Assembly (NCBI GenBank): GCA_002472275.1 | Contig: DKRQ01000016.1 | Coordinates: forward strand, 1 to 35,931 | Length of the DNA: 35,931 bases | Origin: Caryophanales bacterium UBA7278 | GTDB taxonomy: Bacteria > Bacillota_I > Bacilli_A > RFN20 > CAG-826 | Reading direction: 5' to 3' | Shown here: in pieces, positions 24,584-32,055 of the stretch | How positions within the stretch are numbered: position 1 is the first letter of the stretch | Layout of the letters: the number at the start of each line of letters is the position of its first letter | Notes under the pieces: model-generated | What the model saw: the letters and a program-made list of their open reading frames with translations, nothing else | Database searches by the model: none | Told to the model about the DNA's origin: nothing | Made by a program: the position numbers and the translations under genes

Positions 24584-24725
24584 GGTTGTTTCGGGATTAG
24601 TGGATTTCGTGCGGTTTTAAGGTTTTCCCCATGAATCCCCACTATCTTTGCAAGAATTCTTCTTTTTGGTGTCCAAAACGATTGCTTGCTATCGGATCTA
24701 AAAACCCAAAAAGGTGTTTGCCGTT
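24584..24725. other. 3' untranslated stretch of the subtilase gene
   Basis: No gene is seen here. It contains a 17-bp string (24589-24605) that recurs exactly at 28159-28175 across the stop codon of the ABC ATPase gene. Confidence 0.4.
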
Positions 24726-26274
24726 TCAGTTTAATGGGAACGAATGATGGCAGAAGGCACAATAACCGTATTCGTAGGAGCCAGACCACCACGTGTTTCC
24801 GAAATCCCACACATGTGTTTCCAAAGTTCCTGCACCACACTTGCAAAGGACGAGATGCTTAACCGGAGTCGAATACTGATAACCTCGGTCATAAACATGA
24901 ATATGGTAGGGATTGGAAATCGCCCAGTTCGCGTTCAAACGCCCACCCGTGGCGCACTTGCTTGACAAAGAGGAAACGGAGGACACGTTGCCTAAAATGC
25001 TTGCACGAAGGCTGGGGACGTTCATCAAAGAAGGATACTGACTCGCCAATAATGCGGCCGTGCCAGACACAAACGGAGTGGCTTGAGACGTTCCTGCCAA
25101 CGTTGCCACACCGCCCGAAGCCAGTGCGGTGGGATAGCAACTCACTATCCCCGTACCGGGCGCAAAGACATCAACCAAAGAAGAGGAGTAATTGGAAAAC
25201 TGAGCAGGCGAATCGTTGCTGTCGCTTGCCCCTACGACGATCATGTTGCTTAGGTGCCATTTGGCAGGCCAAGCAGAGGTGTTGCTTAAATCGCCGCCCC
25301 CATTCCCGGCCGCACAGACAAAAAGGCCTTGGTAATTCTCTATCTGGGCTTTGATGGGTGCGTATTCTTGGCTGCTTTCAAAACTGGCGTTAAGAATTGG
25401 GATACGTGCGCCTTCCGCATAGGCGATCGCGTTGGCGATAGCTTGGGCGTCGTATCTTGTGTGCCATTGAAACCACTCCCATTCTTGGTAGGTCACTTTC
25501 AACGGGACCACAGTCGAGAACCAACTAACGCCGGCGACACCCGCGCCGTTACCACCCCCTTGCCGCCGCAATTCCTGCGACATGGGTTCCATGGCCAGAA
25601 TCATCCGAACAATCGTTGCTTCCCGTATGGAGATTCTTTTTCAGAGTCGAAGAGACATTCCCCGACAAATCGCTCAAGGAATCGTCGCACCCTGTATCGA
25701 TAACGCCTATGCTCACGGAGGAGGAACCCACGTTTGTGTCCCAGGCATCGTCGGCCTCTATTTTGCTTATCCCCCATTGGTTGGACAACTGGGGGTCATT
25801 GGGAATAAGACAACCCCTCACCTCGAATTTGTCGGGGTCGCTCACGGATTCCACGCCCGATATGCCCCGAAGGATTTTGGCGTTGGCCAGCTTATCCAGC
25901 TCCTCCGCGAATGTGAAAACGACGACCCTTTTAAAGGTTAGCCAAAGATTTGGGTATTTTGATGGCTCGGCAAGTTTGTGTTCGAAAAAATGAGTCGTGT
26001 CTTCGAGCTCAACCAGATTTACGAGTTTGGCGGCGATTTCAGAGACGTTTTCCTTGCGCAGGCTCGTTTCGTGATCCAGCACGACGACGAGACGAGGCTT
26101 CTTTTCGGCTCGCTCGTTCCCGCTGGGCGGCTGACCGTTTCCAATCGAGTCCACCACCGCAGCCCTTATGCCATGGCCCTCGGATTCGAAATTGACCCTC
26201 ATTGCCAAGGCGGTCGAAACCGCCATCATTCCAACGAATAAGCAGGCCGCACTGATTTTGAAACCTTTTTTCAT
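24726..26274 (-). pseudogene. Secreted subtilisin-like (S8) protease, frameshifted
   Basis: The reading frame from ATG 26274 (GGAGGT 7 bases upstream) encodes a signal peptide (SAACLFVGMMAVSTALA), a propeptide, catalytic Asp in IGVIDTGCDD and His in SGHGTHVAGIAAA. It then stops at 25549. Another frame continues with GVAGVSWFSTVVPLKV, the oxyanion Asn in CAAGNGGG and the catalytic Ser in LAGTSQATPFVSG. The frames meet at a run of five G (25555-25559 on the plus strand as C); one base fewer restores a 515-residue protease. The C-terminus has Cys pairs (LCKCG and CAFC) that may bind zinc. It may be a pseudogene, a phase-variable gene, a programmed frameshift or a sequencing error. Confidence 0.8.
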
Positions 26275-26407
26275 AATAAAACCTCCATTCAATTAGAGGG
26301 TCCGAAGCCGCGGAATCCGTCGCTCGGCTTTCTCTTTGGCGCCTTGAGCGAAAACCCAAACCCCCTCTTCTTGAAGATGAATCTAGTTTTCACCACGGCT
26401 CCCTCGG
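26275..26407. other. Leader region of the subtilase gene
   Basis: No gene is seen. The 43 bases before the ATG share AGCGACGGATTC and CCCTCT at the same distances with the leader of the propeptide gene upstream, as expected for a tandem duplication. AAGCCG and CGGCTT arms form an inverted repeat within it. Confidence 0.5.
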
Positions 26408-26468
26408 CTAATTTGAGGGGAATAGGCGCTCACAAAGAGCGCAAATCCCATCTTCGTTCCCACACACC
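26408..26468 (-). pseudogene. Remnant of a subtilase C-terminus
   Basis: Right after the propeptide stop, another frame reads EDGICALCERLFPSN and stops at 26408. It aligns with the last residues of the neighbouring subtilase (EYGYCAFCHHSFPLN): same Cys pair, FP and final Asn. So a second full protease gene once stood here and lost its catalytic domain. Confidence 0.7.
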
Positions 26469-26969
26469 TCATTGATATTGGTACTTTGGGTCATTCGGGG
26501 TAACCATCGCGGCGAAACCCGATGCTCCATCAAGATCTTCCACGGAAACGACCCCTGGAATCGCGCGGAGGATTTTTGCGTTGACCACCTTGTCCATTTT
26601 GGAAGCAAAGGTAAAAACGATGATTCGTCTAAAAGAGGTATAGAGTTCTCCGTTCTTTGATGGATTCTCCAATTTTTCTTCGAAGTGGTCAGTCAAATCC
26701 TTGGTCTCCACCAAGTTCACGAGTTTCGAGGCGATTTCAAGGACGCATTCCTTGTTCAAACTAGTCTCATGGTCCAAAACAACGTGCAGACTTGGTCTTT
26801 TCTGAACATAGATTCCTTCGGTGTGAAGGAACTGATTTTCGCCCATGTTCCCCATCACCGCGGCCCTACCCCCCTCGGGTCGGTAACTCCTTTGGAAAAC
26901 GAAAGTAGAAGAAGTCACAACCAAACCCGTAAAGCCAAGGGCAAAAAGCAATTTCAACGAACGTTTCAT
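26469..26969 (-). CDS. Secreted stand-alone subtilase propeptide
   Basis: A 166-residue protein with an N-terminal signal sequence (LKLLFALGFTGLVVTSS) and a propeptide closely matching that of the next gene: VVLDHETSLNKE, EIASKLVNLVE, FRRIIVFTFASKMDKVVNAKILRAIPGV. It ends at TPNDPKYQYQ, just where the protease domain begins in the neighbour (IPNDPQLSNQWG). It arose by deletion of the catalytic domain. Free propeptides of this class can inhibit or help fold their protease, so it may still act on the neighbour. ATG 26969 has AGAGG about 7 bases upstream. Confidence 0.7.
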   Translation of the reverse strand: MKRSLKLLFALGFTGLVVTSSTFVFQRSYRPEGGRAAVMGNMGENQFLHTEGIYVQKRPSLHVVLDHETSLNKECVLEIASKLVNLVETKDLTDHFEEKLENPSKNGELYTSFRRIIVFTFASKMDKVVNAKILRAIPGVVSVEDLDGASGFAAMVTPNDPKYQYQ

Positions 26970-27018
26970 AGGGTCCCTCTCAATAACCAAGAGGGCCGCA
27001 AAGCCCAGAATCCGTCGC

Positions 27019-27348
27019 TTAATCTACCGACGCGCTTCCCATTTGCTCGGAGGAACTCTCTTCGGAATCGGATGAAACGCTTATGTCCGAGCCCGAATAA
27101 GACGCGGCGTGCCCCCCTGCGTCCCAAAGGGCTTGCCTTACGCCGATGACGATCCCCGCCACCGCGGCCAATCCGACCGCCAAGGTAATGATCAAAGTAA
27201 GCTTTTTACGTGATTTCGTAACGTTTTCGACGGAAAACTCGAACCTTTCCCAGGCGGGTGCTTTATCAGGGGCTTCGATGGGATAGAGTCGATCGAAGGA
27301 TTCGGTCAGTTCTTTTCGAAGCAGCTTTTCCAGGGTTTTAATTCTCAT
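27019..27348 (-). CDS. Single-pass membrane protein, candidate anti-sigma factor
   Basis: A 109-residue protein with a charged N-terminal part of about 47 residues (RIKTLEKLLRKELTESFDRL), one membrane helix (KLTLIITLAVGLAAVAGIVIGV) and a Ser/Glu-rich outer tail (SVSSDSEESSSEQ). It overlaps the end of the ECF sigma gene by 11 bases. Position, size and inside-out layout fit an anti-sigma factor, but no anti-sigma family motif (for example the zinc-binding HxxxCxxC) is present, so this is inference. The outer tail could be a protease-sensitive sensor. Confidence 0.5.
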   Translation of the reverse strand: MRIKTLEKLLRKELTESFDRLYPIEAPDKAPAWERFEFSVENVTKSRKKLTLIITLAVGLAAVAGIVIGVRQALWDAGGHAASYSGSDISVSSDSEESSSEQMGSASVD

Positions 27349-27877
27349 ACGCCTCTCCTAATTCCGATTTCATCTTCCTGATCGCCCGGCGGTACAAACT
27401 GTCCGCGGCGATCCCGCTGATCCCCAATAACTTCCCGATCTCGTGGAAGGAAAGTCCCAAAACCGCCCGATAGACCACCGCCCTCTTTTGCTCTTGGGTC
27501 AGGTTTTCCAGCGCATTCTTGAGGTCTTGGCTGATGGCGGGGTCGGATAAGACGAAGCCGAAAGCGGATTCCTCCTCGACCTGCTCCTCCTTCTTGGATT
27601 CGGCCATTTCCAAGGCGACGTGGTCCGCGATGGCGCATAGATAGGACTTTAGGTTCTTCGGGCGATTGCGCCCCACCGCGTCCATGAACCTCAGGAAAGC
27701 CTCCTCCGCCGCGTCGAAGGCATCTTGCCGGTTGGGAAGACGCCCCGAGGCAACCGATACCAAAAGAAAGCGGTAATCCCCGTAGATTTCGCCCAAAACT
27801 CTCCGTGTTTGGCCGAGGTCACGGTCATCCAAAGCCCGGGTGAGCGACGAAAGCAATTCCCTTTCTCTCTTTTCCAT
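27338..27877 (-). CDS. ECF-type RNA polymerase sigma factor
   Basis: A 179-residue sigma-70 family protein of the extracytoplasmic-function type. Region 2 spans about 30-95 (YGDYRFLLVSVA through AFDAAEEAFLRFMDAV and NLKSYLCAIADHVALEM). Region 4 spans about 120-172, with ENLTQEQKRAVVYRAVLGLSFHEIGKLLG and the recognition helix IAADSLYRRAIRKMKSEL. It probably directs transcription of its own operon and the protease genes downstream. A TAATAT box ends 9 bases before the ATG and AAGGA lies too close to be a good ribosome site. Confidence 0.85.
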   Translation of the reverse strand: MEKRERELLSSLTRALDDRDLGQTRRVLGEIYGDYRFLLVSVASGRLPNRQDAFDAAEEAFLRFMDAVGRNRPKNLKSYLCAIADHVALEMAESKKEEQVEEESAFGFVLSDPAISQDLKNALENLTQEQKRAVVYRAVLGLSFHEIGKLLGISGIAADSLYRRAIRKMKSELGEAYEN

Positions 27878-28166
27878 TTCCTTGGATATTAAGCCCCGTG
27901 TCTAAAAAACAGCAATAGGAGAACCCTTATTAATAAGAGCCAAAAAACAGCTAAAGCCCGTCGCTTGCCGTCAAATAGCCCAGCACGGCTCAAAAACTCG
28001 ACGAGGACCCTGGTGAAGATGTCAAACGGATACCGCGCTTGGAAAACTTCGATAAGAGGATCCTCTCAAAATGACCCCTCCCCTCAGGAAAAAGCCATAG
28101 GAAAAGCCCGATCATAGCAATCGGGCTTCCTTATCCCCACGTTTCCAGGGGATTGTTTTTTCGGGA
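27878..28166. other. Sigma-factor upstream region and ABC ATPase 3' region
   Basis: No convincing gene. It holds a weak promoter for the sigma gene (TTGCTG at 27910-27915, 18 bases, TAATAT at 27886-27891 on the minus strand). Two direct repeats of AAAAAACAGC (27904-27913 and 27942-27951) flank a perfect palindrome CTTATTAATAAG (27927-27938). Beyond lie a GAGGATCCTC palindrome near 28052 and the ATPase terminator. Confidence 0.45.
28098..28128 (-). terminator. Intrinsic terminator of the ABC ATPase gene
   Basis: On the minus strand AAGCCCGAT-TGCTATG-ATCGGGCTT followed by TTCCTATGG and a later CTTTTTCC. The stem is strong; the T-run is short and broken. Confidence 0.7.
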
Positions 28167-29471
28167 TTAGTGGATCCTGTTTTCGGAACGGAGGTCGAAG
28201 ATGTGGGCTTTGCCGAGGGTGAAGGTGAGCTGCATCTCGTCGCCGATCTTGATCTCGTGGGTCAGAGGGATCTTGGCGACCATGTCGATGCCGCCGAAGT
28301 CGCTGTGGATGTAGTATTCGTGGCCAAGAAGCTCGGCGACGGCGACCTTGATGGAATAAGGTTCGCTATGGCCCGGGCCGGCGTGCTCGGCGTCATGGAT
28401 GTCTTCGGGACGGATGCCATAGGCGATCTTGTGCGGGCCGGCGAGGGCGGCTTTGGCGTCCTCGACGTCCTCTTTGGCCTTGGCGATGTCGGCTTCGATC
28501 GCGGGATCACCGCCCTTGACCTGGGCGAGCTTCTCCTCGAGTTCCTTGATCTTGGCTTCGCGCTCGACGATGACCTTGTTGTAGAACTCGTCATAGCCCT
28601 TGACGAAGGGTTCGGCGAGTTTGATCTTCACGCCATTGGAGAGGGTGACGACGCCTTTGTCATAGACAACCTCCATGATGTTCATGGCCGGGGAGCCGAT
28701 GAAGGTGGCGACGAAGAGGTTCGCCGGTTCGTTATAGATGTCGATCGGGGAACCGATTTGCTGGATGTAGCCCCTCTTCATGACGACGATGCGGGAGGCC
28801 ATGGTCATGGCTTCGGTCTGATCGTGGGTGACGTAGATGGTGGTCGCGCCGAGGGCTTCGTGGAGTTTGATGATCTCGGAACGCATCTGGACACGGAGTT
28901 TGGCGTCTAGGTTGGACAAAGGCTCGTCCATCAAGAAGACCTTGGCGTTACGGACGATGGCACGGCCGAGGGCGACACGCTGACGTTGGCCGCCGGAGAG
29001 GGCTTTCGGCTTGCGGTCGAGATATTCGTCGATCTGGAGGATCTTAGCGGCTTCCCTGACGCGCCTGTCGATTTCTTCCTTAGGAAGGTGACGGATTTTA
29101 AGGCCGAACGCCATGTTGTTGTAGACGGTCATATGCGGATACAAGGCATAGGACTGGAAGACCATGGCGATGTCGCGGTCTTTGGAGGTGCGGTCGTTGG
29201 AGTATTCGCCGTCGATCCAAAGTTCGCCGCGGGAGATGTCCTCGAGGCCGGCGATCATGCGGAGGGTCGTGGATTTGCCGCAGCCGGAGGGGCCGACGAA
29301 GACGATGAATTCCTTCTTGGCGATTTCAAGGTTGAAGTCGAAGACCGCCTGGACGTTGTTGTCGTAGATCTTGTCGACGTGGCGGAGGGAGACGTATCCC
29401 GCATTGGGATCCTTCTCGGGGGCGGGGGCGGCAGCCTCTTCGGCAACCGCTTCGGGTTTCTTTTCTGGCAT
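28167..29471 (-). CDS. MsmX/UgpC-type sugar ABC transporter ATPase with a coiled-coil insertion
   Basis: The shared energising subunit of carbohydrate ABC importers. In 434 residues: Walker A GPSGCGKST (60-68), Q-loop Q106, signature LSGGQ (158-162), Walker B FLMDE (179-183), and switch H216. A C-terminal OB-fold regulatory part follows. Within it, about residues 293-345 form a charged heptad-like helix (IVEREAKIKELEEKLAQVKG) not found in typical MsmX. A 20-residue Glu/Ala/Pro extension precedes the ATPase domain. The start at 29471 has AGAGGA 8 bases upstream; a frame to 29540 would run through the operator. No permease or binding protein is in the window. Confidence 0.9.
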   Translation of the reverse strand: MPEKKPEAVAEEAAAPAPEKDPNAGYVSLRHVDKIYDNNVQAVFDFNLEIAKKEFIVFVGPSGCGKSTTLRMIAGLEDISRGELWIDGEYSNDRTSKDRDIAMVFQSYALYPHMTVYNNMAFGLKIRHLPKEEIDRRVREAAKILQIDEYLDRKPKALSGGQRQRVALGRAIVRNAKVFLMDEPLSNLDAKLRVQMRSEIIKLHEALGATTIYVTHDQTEAMTMASRIVVMKRGYIQQIGSPIDIYNEPANLFVATFIGSPAMNIMEVVYDKGVVTLSNGVKIKLAEPFVKGYDEFYNKVIVEREAKIKELEEKLAQVKGGDPAIEADIAKAKEDVEDAKAALAGPHKIAYGIRPEDIHDAEHAGPGHSEPYSIKVAVAELLGHEYYIHSDFGGIDMVAKIPLTHEIKIGDEMQLTFTLGKAHIFDLRSENRIH

Positions 29472-29523
29472 GTTGTATGTCCTCTTTGTTGGCAATATCT
29501 TATCGCATGCGGATTCCGCTGTC

Positions 29524-29540
29524 TTATGCACGGTGCACAA
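29524..29540. promoter_or_regulatory. Operator-like palindrome upstream of the ABC ATPase gene
   Basis: Minus-strand TTGTGCACCGTGCATAA, matching the site before the alpha-glucosidase gene in 15 of 17 bases. The form (TTGTG...CACAA-like) recalls LacI/GalR-family operators. A second palindrome GCGGATTCCGC lies between it and the start codon. The promoter boxes are unclear; CATAAG at the operator end could serve as a -10. Confidence 0.6.
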
Positions 29541-29560
29541 ATCGACATAAAAGGACGGTT

Positions 29561-30139
29561 TTAGGCCATCCTTCCGTTGCTAAGTTGCAGGTAAAGTTCG
29601 AGCAACAGGGCGTTATGGTAGTCGCGGATATCGAGTCCCGTCGCGGCGATGAAGGCGTTAAGCCTGTAATTGAACGTGTTCCTATGGATGAATAACTTTT
29701 TCGCGGCCAAGCAGGCGTCGAGCCCGCACCGAAGGTAAGTCGAGGCGGTCAGCATCAGATCGTAGTTGATGCCCTTGAAGAGCTTGATGAGGGCCCCATA
29801 GGAGGAATAGTCGCCGAAGTTCATCTCCTTCATGAGCACGTCGCTAGGGAAAAGGGCCATGTTCGGGAAATAGGCGAAGGCTTCTTTAAGGAGTTTGTCC
29901 TCGAAGGCGGTGTGTTGATGGGCCGCCAGGACGGAGATCGAGCAGCCTAGGTCGTCGTGGAGGAGGGAGATGAGGGTCTCCACCTCCGCGAAGGACTCGG
30001 CCGGGGCGATCCATTCGCCCGAGGTCTCGGAAAAGAACTCGAGGCTAAGCAGGTCCACGCCGAATTCGCTTAGGGACACCATGAAGTTCTTGTTGTCCTT
30101 TAGGGGTGTGCTCGAAATGAAAAGGAAATGCTTGTCCAT
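29561..30139 (-). CDS. PucR/CdaR-type transcriptional regulator
   Basis: A 192-residue protein whose C-terminal about 60 residues form the PucR-family helix-turn-helix: LTASTYLRCGLDACLAAKKL, then FIHRNTFNYRLNAFIAATGL and a closing LLLELYLQL. Residues 1-130 show no known sensor domain. It follows the alpha-glucosidase stop by 2 bases, with GGAGG 7 bases before the ATG, so the two are co-transcribed. It is a natural candidate for controlling the sugar genes, though the LacI-like operator may belong to another protein. Confidence 0.8.
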   Translation of the reverse strand: MDKHFLFISSTPLKDNKNFMVSLSEFGVDLLSLEFFSETSGEWIAPAESFAEVETLISLLHDDLGCSISVLAAHQHTAFEDKLLKEAFAYFPNMALFPSDVLMKEMNFGDYSSYGALIKLFKGINYDLMLTASTYLRCGLDACLAAKKLFIHRNTFNYRLNAFIAATGLDIRDYHNALLLELYLQLSNGRMA

Positions 30140-30141
30140 GG

Positions 30142-31845
30142 CTACGCCTCCAATAGATACGCCTCGAAGGGCCTTAGGGACTTCCTCCCCTGCTTTGCGG
30201 TTCCCTTGTAGTTATGGAGGAGGACCTTCTTGCTTTTTGGGAAAGAGGGCAGATCGACGGGGAAATCGCGCATATTCGCGATGAGTATCAGCTTGCGGCC
30301 ATCCCTTTCGTGGACGAAGGCCATGACGTCCTCGTTCTTCCTATAGAGGAACCTTAGGCCCCCTCTTTGCACGAGGTCGTTCACCCATTTCCTTTTTCTA
30401 AGGGCGATCGCCTTTTTGAAGAACCAAAGTAGCGAATCCTTGTCCTTAAGTTCCTCCTGCACGTTCACCCCCTCCAGGTGATTCCGGTTCATGCGGTTTT
30501 TGTATTCCTTGTCCGAGAAGCCGCCCATCGGGGTGCCGTCCCACTGCATCGGGGTCCTGGCGTTTACGCGGGAGCACCTTCTTAGGAAGTTCGTGATCCT
30601 CTCCTCGCTATATCCGTCCCTACGCAGCTGCATGACGTGGTTTTTGTTGCCGACGTCATCAAAGAAATCCTCGGGCTTATCGTAATCGACGTTGCTCATG
30701 CCGATCTCGTCGCCGTTATAGATCCAGGGGGTTCCATAAAGGAAGAGCAGGATCATCGAAAGCATCTTGCCCGATTCCTTCCGCCACTGCAAAGACCCGT
30801 ATTGAGAAAGGACTCTCGGATGGTCGTGGTTGCACCAATAGAAGGGAAGGTCGCTTCGCTTGGCGCAGGCCTTATGCCACCTAAGGAAATTCCTTTTTAG
30901 GGCCATCACGTCGGTCCTTATTTCGGCGTCGTCCCTATCGAGGGATCCGAAGGCGCCGTTGCACCAGGCCGTGTCGAAATTGAAGACCATGTCGATGGAG
31001 CCCTTCTCACGGTCAGAGAAGCGAAGGCTCCCTTTAGGAGAAATCCCACCGCCGACCTCACCGACGCTGAGGCATGGGTATTTGGAGAGGACCTCTTTTT
31101 TGAATTCGTCTAGGTAATCGTATAGGCGCGGACGGTTGGAGAAACGGCTTGGGTCATAGGCCCAACCGTTCTCGTCTAGGGGCGCCTTGGAATCCCTAAA
31201 GGAAGGTTCCTTCGCTAAGTGGGCGAGCGCGTCGAGTCGGAAGCCGTCCACCCCCAGGTCGAGGTAATGCCGGGCGATTTCGTAGATCTTCTGCCTTAGT
31301 TTTGGGTTTTCCCAATTTAGGTCGGGCATCTTCACCGAGAAGATATGGAGATAGTAGTCCTCGCTCTCCCCAACCCTGCTCCAGACCGAGGTGTTGAAGA
31401 ACCCCTTCCAGTTGTTGGGCGGGACGAGCTGCCCGTCCTTCTTTTTTCCTTTCTTGAAGATGTAATAGGAGCGTTCTTCTGACTTAGGGTCCCTCAAAGC
31501 CTTCTGGAACCAAGGGTGTTCGTCGGATGTGTGGTTGAGGACGAAGTCGACGCAGACGCGGATCCCCCTGGCATGGGCTTCTTTTAGAAGGGTCTTGAAA
31601 TCCTCGTTGCTCCCAAACAGGGGATTGATGGTCTTATAGTCGGAGACGTCGTAGCCGTTATCGTCCATCGGCGAGGCGAAGATCGGGCAAATCCAAAGTA
31701 GGTCCACCCCAAGCCAATGGAGGTAGTCTAGCCTTGAGGTGATGCCCTTAAGGTCGCCGATTCCATCGCCATTACTGTCCTGAAAGGTCGAGGGATAGAT
31801 GATGTAGCCGACGGAGCGGTCCCACCAGCGGTTTTTCTTTTTCAT
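30142..31845 (-). CDS. GH13 alpha-glucosidase (oligo-1,6-glucosidase type)
   Basis: A 567-residue GH13 enzyme acting on small alpha-glucosides. It has the Ca-binding loop DSNGDGIGD (23-31), VDFVLNHTSDEHPWF, the nucleophile D205 in GFRLDAL, the acid/base E263 in SVGEVGG and D341 in NHDHPR. The layout fits the subfamily of oligo-1,6-glucosidase, alpha-glucosidase and trehalose-6-phosphate hydrolase; substrate cannot be fixed. No signal peptide, so it works in the cytoplasm on imported sugars. I start at ATG 31845; a frame to 31878 runs through the promoter. No ribosome site, and the predicted transcription start falls on the ATG itself. Confidence 0.92.
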   Translation of the reverse strand: MKKKNRWWDRSVGYIIYPSTFQDSNGDGIGDLKGITSRLDYLHWLGVDLLWICPIFASPMDDNGYDVSDYKTINPLFGSNEDFKTLLKEAHARGIRVCVDFVLNHTSDEHPWFQKALRDPKSEERSYYIFKKGKKKDGQLVPPNNWKGFFNTSVWSRVGESEDYYLHIFSVKMPDLNWENPKLRQKIYEIARHYLDLGVDGFRLDALAHLAKEPSFRDSKAPLDENGWAYDPSRFSNRPRLYDYLDEFKKEVLSKYPCLSVGEVGGGISPKGSLRFSDREKGSIDMVFNFDTAWCNGAFGSLDRDDAEIRTDVMALKRNFLRWHKACAKRSDLPFYWCNHDHPRVLSQYGSLQWRKESGKMLSMILLFLYGTPWIYNGDEIGMSNVDYDKPEDFFDDVGNKNHVMQLRRDGYSEERITNFLRRCSRVNARTPMQWDGTPMGGFSDKEYKNRMNRNHLEGVNVQEELKDKDSLLWFFKKAIALRKRKWVNDLVQRGGLRFLYRKNEDVMAFVHERDGRKLILIANMRDFPVDLPSFPKSKKVLLHNYKGTAKQGRKSLRPFEAYLLEA

Positions 31846-31851
31846 GGGCCT

Positions 31852-31880
31852 ATTATCCCCTTTTTGTGCACCGCGCACAA
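31852..31880 (-). promoter_or_regulatory. Alpha-glucosidase promoter with embedded operator
   Basis: TTGTGC (31875-31880), 17 bases, GATAAT (31852-31857) on the minus strand. The palindrome TTGTGCACCGCGCACAA (31864-31880, plus strand) has perfect 6-bp arms and covers the -35 and half the spacer, so a bound repressor would block polymerase. The -10 ends 7 bases before the ATG. Confidence 0.7.
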
Positions 31881-31889
31881 TTCCATTAG

Positions 31890-32003
31890 GCCATTCTTCT
31901 GGGCGGATTCGTCAAATTCATCGTCCTTAACGCAGTGTTCACGGTGCTCGCCGCCATCGCCACGATCCTTTATTACGCTAACGGCGGCCACGTCCTCAAA
32001 TAG
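31890..32003 (+). pseudogene. Possible 3' remnant of a membrane protein gene
   Basis: A plus-strand frame of 37 codons reads as a hydrophobic helix (FVKFIVLNAVFTVLAAIATI) followed by LYYANGGHVLK and a TAG. Codon choice (gcc, atc, ctc, ttc) matches the host genes. There is no start codon with a ribosome site, and a stop lies just upstream. It may be the tail of a lost gene or chance. Confidence 0.3.
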
Positions 32004-32017
32004 TCGGAGCCCCAAAG

Positions 32018-32044
32018 GAAAACAAAAATGCCCACAGGGGGCAT
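32018..32044 (-). terminator. Intrinsic terminator of the candidate small RNA
   Basis: On the minus strand ATGCCC-CCTGT-GGGCAT followed by TTTTGTTTTCC. It could also serve readthrough from the DUF262 gene. Confidence 0.8.
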
Positions 32045-32055
32045 CGTTGTTTTGC

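Noticed and set aside
27958..27965. A third copy of AGCGACGG upstream of the sigma gene, matching those before the two subtilase-type genes, as a possible ECF promoter element.
   Set aside because: The match is only 8 bases, at a different distance from the start, and similar strings are frequent in this GC-rich codon usage. The two protease copies are explained by duplication.
28019..28117. Plus-strand ORF of 32 codons upstream of the ABC ATPase terminator.
   Set aside because: No convincing ribosome site or promoter, and no recognisable features. It crosses the terminator stem.
29472..29540. A longer ABC ATPase start at 29540 (MCTVHK...).
   Set aside because: It would translate the operator and promoter region; the ATG at 29471 has AGAGGA at the right distance.
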